Origin: Prevotella sp.
GTDB lineage: Bacteria > Bacteroidota > Bacteroidia > Bacteroidales > Bacteroidaceae
Reading direction: 5' to 3'
NCBI GenBank assembly: GCA_021636625.1
Contig: JAJWLX010000001.1
Span: 124,001-188,000, forward strand
DNA length: 64,000 nt
Below are positions 60,463 to 64,000 of the stretch, in pieces (the first letter of the stretch is position 1; every line of letters starts with the position of its first letter). The position numbers and the translations under genes were made by a program. Below the pieces are notes generated by a model. That model made no database searches, had not been told where the DNA came from, and was given only the letters and a program-made list of their open reading frames with translations.

Positions 60463-61068
60463 ATGAAGATTCCTGTAGAAGAACAATATAAATACGTAAA
60501 ACTTACTCTCCCGGATGGAAGCAAGGCTGAAGGTCAGGCTGTCTTGTTGCATGCCTGTTGTGCACCTTGTTCGTCGGCCATTGTAGAATGTATGCTTCGT
60601 AATGGCATGAAGCCTACTGTATATTTCAGTAACAGTAATATCTATCCTCAGCAGGAGTATGATGTCCGTAAACATGAACTGAAACGATTCCTGGAAGCCC
60701 AGAATGTACCTTATGTAGAGGATGAGTATGATCATCAGGAGTGGCTTTCTGTTATAAAGGGCTTAGAGGATGAACCCGAACGTGGCAGCCGTTGTTCTGT
60801 CTGCTTTCAGTTCCGCCTCTCGCATGCAGCCAAGTATGCGCAGGAGCATGGATTTCACCTTCTCACTACCACGTTGGCATCTTCGCGCTGGAAGAATATC
60901 AAGCAGATTGATACTGCAGGGCATCTTGCCGTTGAGGCTTATCCTGATGTAGAATGGTGGGATATGAATTGGCGAAAGGGTGGTTTGCAGAATCGCCGAG
61001 GTGAACTCTTGAGAATCAATGAATTCTATAATCAGTTATATTGTGGTTGTGAATTCAGTATGAGATAA
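60463..61068 (+). CDS. queH: QueH, epoxyqueuosine reductase
   Basis: 201 aa from ATG 60463; a TTG in frame three codons earlier is less likely. QueH (DUF208) reduces epoxyqueuosine to queuosine in tRNA, replacing QueG; it uses an iron-sulfur centre and a metal bound by conserved Cys. Visible: VLLHACCAPCSSAIVECMLRNG (paired CC..C), VYFSNSNIYPQQEYDVRKHELKRF, DDE-like acidic patch, and RGSRCSVCFQFRLSHAAKYA with the CxxC pair, then LLTTTLASSRWKN. It is read from a leader that contains a terminator hairpin. It ends at a bidirectional terminator. Confidence 0.94.
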   Translation: MKIPVEEQYKYVKLTLPDGSKAEGQAVLLHACCAPCSSAIVECMLRNGMKPTVYFSNSNIYPQQEYDVRKHELKRFLEAQNVPYVEDEYDHQEWLSVIKGLEDEPERGSRCSVCFQFRLSHAAKYAQEHGFHLLTTTLASSRWKNIKQIDTAGHLAVEAYPDVEWWDMNWRKGGLQNRRGELLRINEFYNQLYCGCEFSMR

Positions 61069-61071
61069 ATG

Positions 61072-61107
61072 AAAAAGCCCAGGACATCACGCCCTGGGCT
61101 TTTTTTA
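61072..61107. terminator. Bidirectional terminator of queH and fhs
   Basis: AAAAAGCCCAGG (61072-61083) and CCTGGGCTTTTT (61093-61104) pair perfectly, followed by more T. Confidence 0.95.
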
Positions 61108-61132
61108 TATGAATCTGTGAAATTTGTAGTGC

Positions 61133-62797
61133 TTATGAAAGACCTGTAATCTCACCGTTTACTACATCAATGCGCTCAGCCTGTGGACTCTTTGGCAAAC
61201 CTGGCATACGCATGATAGGACCAGCGATGACTACAATCATCTCGGCACCCATATTTACGGTGATGTCGCGAACGTGGAGCTCGAAGCCTTCTGTAGGACC
61301 GTATGCCTTGGCATCAGTAGAGAAACTGTACTGAGTCTTGGCAATACAGATAGGGAATTTCTCGGCACCCAACTTCTTGATTTCTTCAATCATCGCCTTG
61401 GCAGAATCGCTCAGTGTTACGCTGCCGGCACCATAGAGGTTGAAGGCAACATCCTCGATTTTCTTCTCCACTGGCTCATCGTCATCGTAGGTGAAGTAGA
61501 GAGGAGCAGATGGATGCTCATCGATGGTCTTCACAACGAGCTCTGCCAATTCCATTGCACCCTTGCCACCTTCGGCAAAGGCACTGTTGACTGCGAATCC
61601 GCAACCCATCTCTTCGCAATGCTTGCGCAATACATCGATTTCCTCATCGGTATCAGTAGCAAACTTATTGAAAGCGATGACTACAGTTTGACCAAAGCTC
61701 TGGAGATTCTTCACATGCTTGTCGAGGTTCCAGTAACCGGCTTCCATACCAGCTACGTTAGGCTCCTTGATGTTCTCCAGAGCTACGCCACCATGCATCT
61801 TCAAAGCCTGGAGAGTAACGACGAGAACAGTAAGGTCTGGTTGCAAACCAGTCTTGCGGCACTTGATATTGTAGAATTTCTCTGCACCGAGATCTGCACC
61901 GAATCCTGCCTCTGTAATGGCATAGTCGCCATACTCAAGAGCAGCAGCAGTAGCCATGACGGAATTGCAGCCATGAGCAATGTTGGCAAAAGGACCGCAA
62001 TGAACAAATGCCGGTGTTCCCTCTGTTGTCTGAACCAGATTTGGCTTCAAAGCATCGAGAAGGAGAGCAACGATACTGCCACCTACACCCATATCCTTTA
62101 CGGTAAATGGCTTGTCGTCCTCGGTGATGCCCAGGAGGATGTTATCTATACGGCGACGAAGATCATCGATGCTTGTTGCAAAACACATGATAGCCATGAT
62201 TTCAGAAGCAGGAGTGATATCGAAGCCTGTCTCAGTCTCGATGCCGTTTTTATCGCCGATACCGGTGATGATGCGGCGGAGACCACGGTCGTTTACGTCC
62301 ATCACGCGGCGCCAGAGAATCTTCTTCAACTTGAATCCCTCTGCCTCGTGCTGGAAACGGTAGTTATCCAGGAGGGCAGCAATCATGTTGTTGGCCTCTG
62401 TAATGGCATGGAAATCGCCAGTGAAATGGAGATTAATCTTATCCATAGGCAAAACCTGGGCGTAACCGCCACCTGCAGCACCACCCTTCATGCCGAAGCA
62501 AGGACCCAGAGATGGTTCGCGAAGAGCCACTACAGCCTTCTTGCCAATCTTCTGCATACCCAGGGCGAGACCCACGGATACGGTGGTCTTGCCATTACCA
62601 GCCTTGGTAGGACTGATAGCGGTAACGAGGATGAGATGATGGTTCTTAAACTTGTTTCTGTCAATTTTGTCCGTAGTAATCTTAGCGATGTAACGGCCGT
62701 AGTTTTCCACTTGGTCTTCGTGAATTCCAAGTTCTGCTGCCACTTCATTGATAGGGCGCAATTTTACTGATTTAGCTATTTCAATATCTGTTAACAT
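61133..62797 (-). CDS. fhs: Fhs, formate-tetrahydrofolate ligase
   Basis: 554 aa from ATG 62797 (MLTDIEIAKSVKLRPINEVA), matching the usual length near 556. The open frame reaches 63007, but that extra part is low-complexity and overlaps the -7 box at 62819-62826. The enzyme makes 10-formyl-THF from formate, THF and ATP for purine synthesis. Signatures: the ATP site SPTKAGNGKTTVSVGLALGM, REPSLGPCFGMKGGAAGGGYAQV, NLHFTGDFHAI and EAGFGADLGAEKFYNIKCR. It converges on queH and is divergent from thiE. Confidence 0.97.
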   Translation of the reverse strand: MLTDIEIAKSVKLRPINEVAAELGIHEDQVENYGRYIAKITTDKIDRNKFKNHHLILVTAISPTKAGNGKTTVSVGLALGMQKIGKKAVVALREPSLGPCFGMKGGAAGGGYAQVLPMDKINLHFTGDFHAITEANNMIAALLDNYRFQHEAEGFKLKKILWRRVMDVNDRGLRRIITGIGDKNGIETETGFDITPASEIMAIMCFATSIDDLRRRIDNILLGITEDDKPFTVKDMGVGGSIVALLLDALKPNLVQTTEGTPAFVHCGPFANIAHGCNSVMATAAALEYGDYAITEAGFGADLGAEKFYNIKCRKTGLQPDLTVLVVTLQALKMHGGVALENIKEPNVAGMEAGYWNLDKHVKNLQSFGQTVVIAFNKFATDTDEEIDVLRKHCEEMGCGFAVNSAFAEGGKGAMELAELVVKTIDEHPSAPLYFTYDDDEPVEKKIEDVAFNLYGAGSVTLSDSAKAMIEEIKKLGAEKFPICIAKTQYSFSTDAKAYGPTEGFELHVRDITVNMGAEMIVVIAGPIMRMPGLPKSPQAERIDVVNGEITGLS

Positions 62798-62954
62798 AAA
62801 ATAAATAGTTTTATGGTGCAAAGGTACAGAAAAGTATTCATATATTAAAATAAGAAAGTATAAAAAAACAAAATAAAAAAAAGGAAGACTTCCCCATTTC
62901 CAAATGATGAAGTTTAAAAAAGGTAAATTATAGGATTTTGTCGTGTGAATGTAG

Positions 62955-62962
62955 TACCTTTG
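62955..62962 (+). promoter_or_regulatory. -7 box of thiE
   Basis: TACCTTTG, 26 bp before ATG 62989. The TTTG at 62937-62940 is only 14 bp away, so the -33 box is doubtful. No THI-box (TPP riboswitch) can fit in so short a leader. Confidence 0.6.
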
Positions 62963-62988
62963 CAAGCGGATTTTATATTTTAGAACGT

Positions 62989-63678
62989 ATGAACAAGTCT
63001 TTAGCATTAGCTCATTTTCAGACGAGCTTTCAGTTTATCACGCATCAGAACGAGCGCTTCTCTTATCTCGAAGGTGCCTATCTGGCACTTATCGGGGGAT
63101 GTAGTTGGGTTCAGCTTCGCATGAAGGGTGCTACCGATGAAGAGGTAGAGCCTATAGCCCGTAAGTTGAAGTTGGCTTGCGAGGGTGCCGGTGCAACCTT
63201 TATTCTCGACGACCGCGTAGAACTGGTGAAGAAGTTACAGATAGATGGTGTACATCTTGGCAAGAACGATATGCCGGTTGATGAGGCACGTAAGTTCCTG
63301 GGTGATGAATTCATTATCGGAGGCACAGCCAATACTTTTGATGATATTTGCCGTTTGCATGAACAGGGGGCTGATTATATCGGTTGCGGTCCGTTCCGCT
63401 ATACCACTACCAAGGAGAAACTCTCTCCGGTGTTGGGCATAGAGGGTTATCGCCAGATTATTGAGCAGATGAGGGAGAATAAAATCTCTCTGCCAATGGT
63501 AGCTATCGGAGGCTTGACTCCAGACGATATAGATCCGCTTGCAGAATTGGGCATCGGTGTAGCTATGAGCGGTACAATTCTGAATGCTGAGAACCCTGTA
63601 GCCATGACACGTCAGATTCATGAGAAGTGCTTCGGATTATGTCTCGAAAATTTCAATCATTTCTTTGAGAATCAGTAG
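62989..63678 (+). CDS. thiE: ThiE, thiamine phosphate synthase
   Basis: 229 aa from ATG 62989; a frame start at 62938 would begin upstream of the -7 box and is rejected. It joins HMP-PP and THZ-P to give thiamine phosphate in a TIM barrel. Signatures: GCSWVQLRMKGA near residue 38, GATFILDDRVELVKKLQIDGVHLGKNDMP, EFIIGGTANTFDDI, GADYIGCGPFRYTTTKEKLSPVLGIEGY, and PMVAIGGLTPDDI. Usual TPP-responsive leaders are absent, and other thi genes are not adjacent. Confidence 0.95.
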   Translation: MNKSLALAHFQTSFQFITHQNERFSYLEGAYLALIGGCSWVQLRMKGATDEEVEPIARKLKLACEGAGATFILDDRVELVKKLQIDGVHLGKNDMPVDEARKFLGDEFIIGGTANTFDDICRLHEQGADYIGCGPFRYTTTKEKLSPVLGIEGYRQIIEQMRENKISLPMVAIGGLTPDDIDPLAELGIGVAMSGTILNAENPVAMTRQIHEKCFGLCLENFNHFFENQ

Positions 63679-63759
63679 AATGATACTCATAAATGATGAT
63701 TTTGCATAGAAAAGAGAAGAAATTTTAGGTTTTTCTTCTCTTTTCTCATTTTATTGTTG

Positions 63760-63767
63760 TAACTTTG
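63760..63767 (+). promoter_or_regulatory. -7 box of a short terminal transcription unit
   Basis: TAACTTTG, 56 bp before a 34-codon ORF. The -33 side is T-rich without a clear TTTG. Confidence 0.5.
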
Positions 63768-63822
63768 CATCCGCATTGCAAAACTGTTGCAAGCCAATTA
63801 CAAATAATAGAATTTAAAAGAC

Positions 63823-63927
63823 ATGAAATTAATAGTGGGAATTAACTTAGGAAATATAGGAAAAACAGATGCTGTCGGAAAGAACGATAACATCATGATA
63901 TACGCACCTTCAAATAAAGGTGCTTAA
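63823..63927 (+). CDS. 34-aa small ORF (leader peptide or small protein)
   Basis: ATG 63823 to TAA 63927. It starts MKLIVGINLGNIGKTDAVGK and ends NKGA: no membrane helix, no Cys, Trp, His or Phe. A -7 box precedes it, a strong hairpin terminator follows within 4 bp of the stop, and AAAAGAC lies before the ATG. The compact promoter-ORF-terminator unit suggests an expressed small protein or a leader peptide whose translation affects the terminator. No family is recognised. Confidence 0.5.
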   Translation: MKLIVGINLGNIGKTDAVGKNDNIMIYAPSNKGA

Positions 63928-63930
63928 AAA

Positions 63931-63958
63931 CCCGGGCACAAACGTGTTCGGGCTTTTT
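63931..63958 (+). terminator. Terminator of the 34-aa ORF unit
   Basis: CCCGGGCAC (63931-63939) pairs with GTGTTCGGG (63944-63952) with two G-U pairs over an AAAC loop, then C and six T. Confidence 0.85.
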
Positions 63959-64000
63959 TATTTTACTATATATATAGGTGTAAAACCAACTCAAAATAGA

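Noticed and set aside
62955..62989. TPP riboswitch before thiE
   Set aside because: Only about 26 bp lie between the -7 box and the start codon; too short.
62798..63007. 70-residue N-terminal extension of formate-tetrahydrofolate ligase
   Set aside because: Low-complexity aromatic sequence upstream of the family's usual start; it overlaps the fhs -7 box and the start of divergent thiE.
1..64000. tRNA or rRNA genes and insertion sequences
   Set aside because: No cloverleaf with a CCA-end pattern, rRNA signature or transposase was recognised in the gene-free stretches.

Overview
The window looks like chromosome from a gut Bacteroidales bacterium, most likely Prevotellaceae of the Segatella (Prevotella) copri type. 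Evidence seen in the sequence: many start regions carry the Bacteroidota promoter form TTTG-N19/20-TAnnTTTG; the primary sigma factor is short (291 aa); there is a type IX secretion (T9SS) type-B sorting domain, Oar-like TonB-dependent receptors and several Bacteroidota families (DUF1573, DUF3078, DUF3256, DUF3943, DUF4491, DUF4836). The genus is inferred from overall resemblance, not from a marker gene.

Layout. 1-5.8 kb (minus): a truncated M6-type metalloprotease, an EFR1-type flavodoxin/ferredoxin and a DUF1573 protein; then DUF4491-rlmH-uvrA. 5.9-12 kb (plus): phosphosugar mutase, a large outer-membrane DUF3943 protein, and a PurF-like protein whose glutaminase site is destroyed. 12-15.3 kb (minus): a second uvrA behind a tiny protein that is almost only a T9SS type-B sorting domain. 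15.4-19.8 kb (plus): LysM/type-1 periplasmic-binding protein, outer-membrane barrel, MFS transporter and a WG-repeat-like protein. 20-28.3 kb: rpoD, POT peptide transporter, DPP5-like peptidase, a membrane-anchored AraC regulator with a phased repeat array beside a small membrane protein gene, and DUF1846. 28.3-29.6 kb: an accessory patch with a rhodanese lipoprotein, an orphan Y4mF antitoxin, a HicB antitoxin and a remnant of hicA, spread through with a shared palindromic motif. 29.7-37.6 kb: yidC, pyrG, DUF3078, an O/P porin and rlmD. 37.6-38.9 kb: a repeat-rich intergenic region without a convincing gene. 38.9-50.5 kb: ppdK, three small or secreted proteins, a putative sRNA, a split chromate transporter, nucleoside permease, UVR-motif protein, rsmE, DUF4836 lipoprotein and an ABC transporter pair. 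50.7-57.5 kb: two tandem Oar-like TonB receptors. 57.6-63.7 kb: serine hydrolase, metallophosphoesterase, queH behind a terminator-containing leader, fhs and thiE; the window closes with a 34-codon ORF that has its own -7 box and terminator.

Functional links. Most genes are housekeeping: DNA repair (two uvrA), rRNA modification (rlmH, rsmE, rlmD), one-carbon, pyrimidine and thiamine metabolism, and peptide uptake coupled to dipeptide hydrolysis (POT and DPP5). Novelty is concentrated in the PurF-like protein with a dead amidotransferase site, the AraC-linked repeat array, the TA remnant patch with its shared motif, the minimal T9SS cargo, two short transcription units ending in similar GTGA-capped terminators, and the MITE-like cruciform elements at 38.3 kb. 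No tRNA, rRNA, insertion sequence or CRISPR array was recognised.
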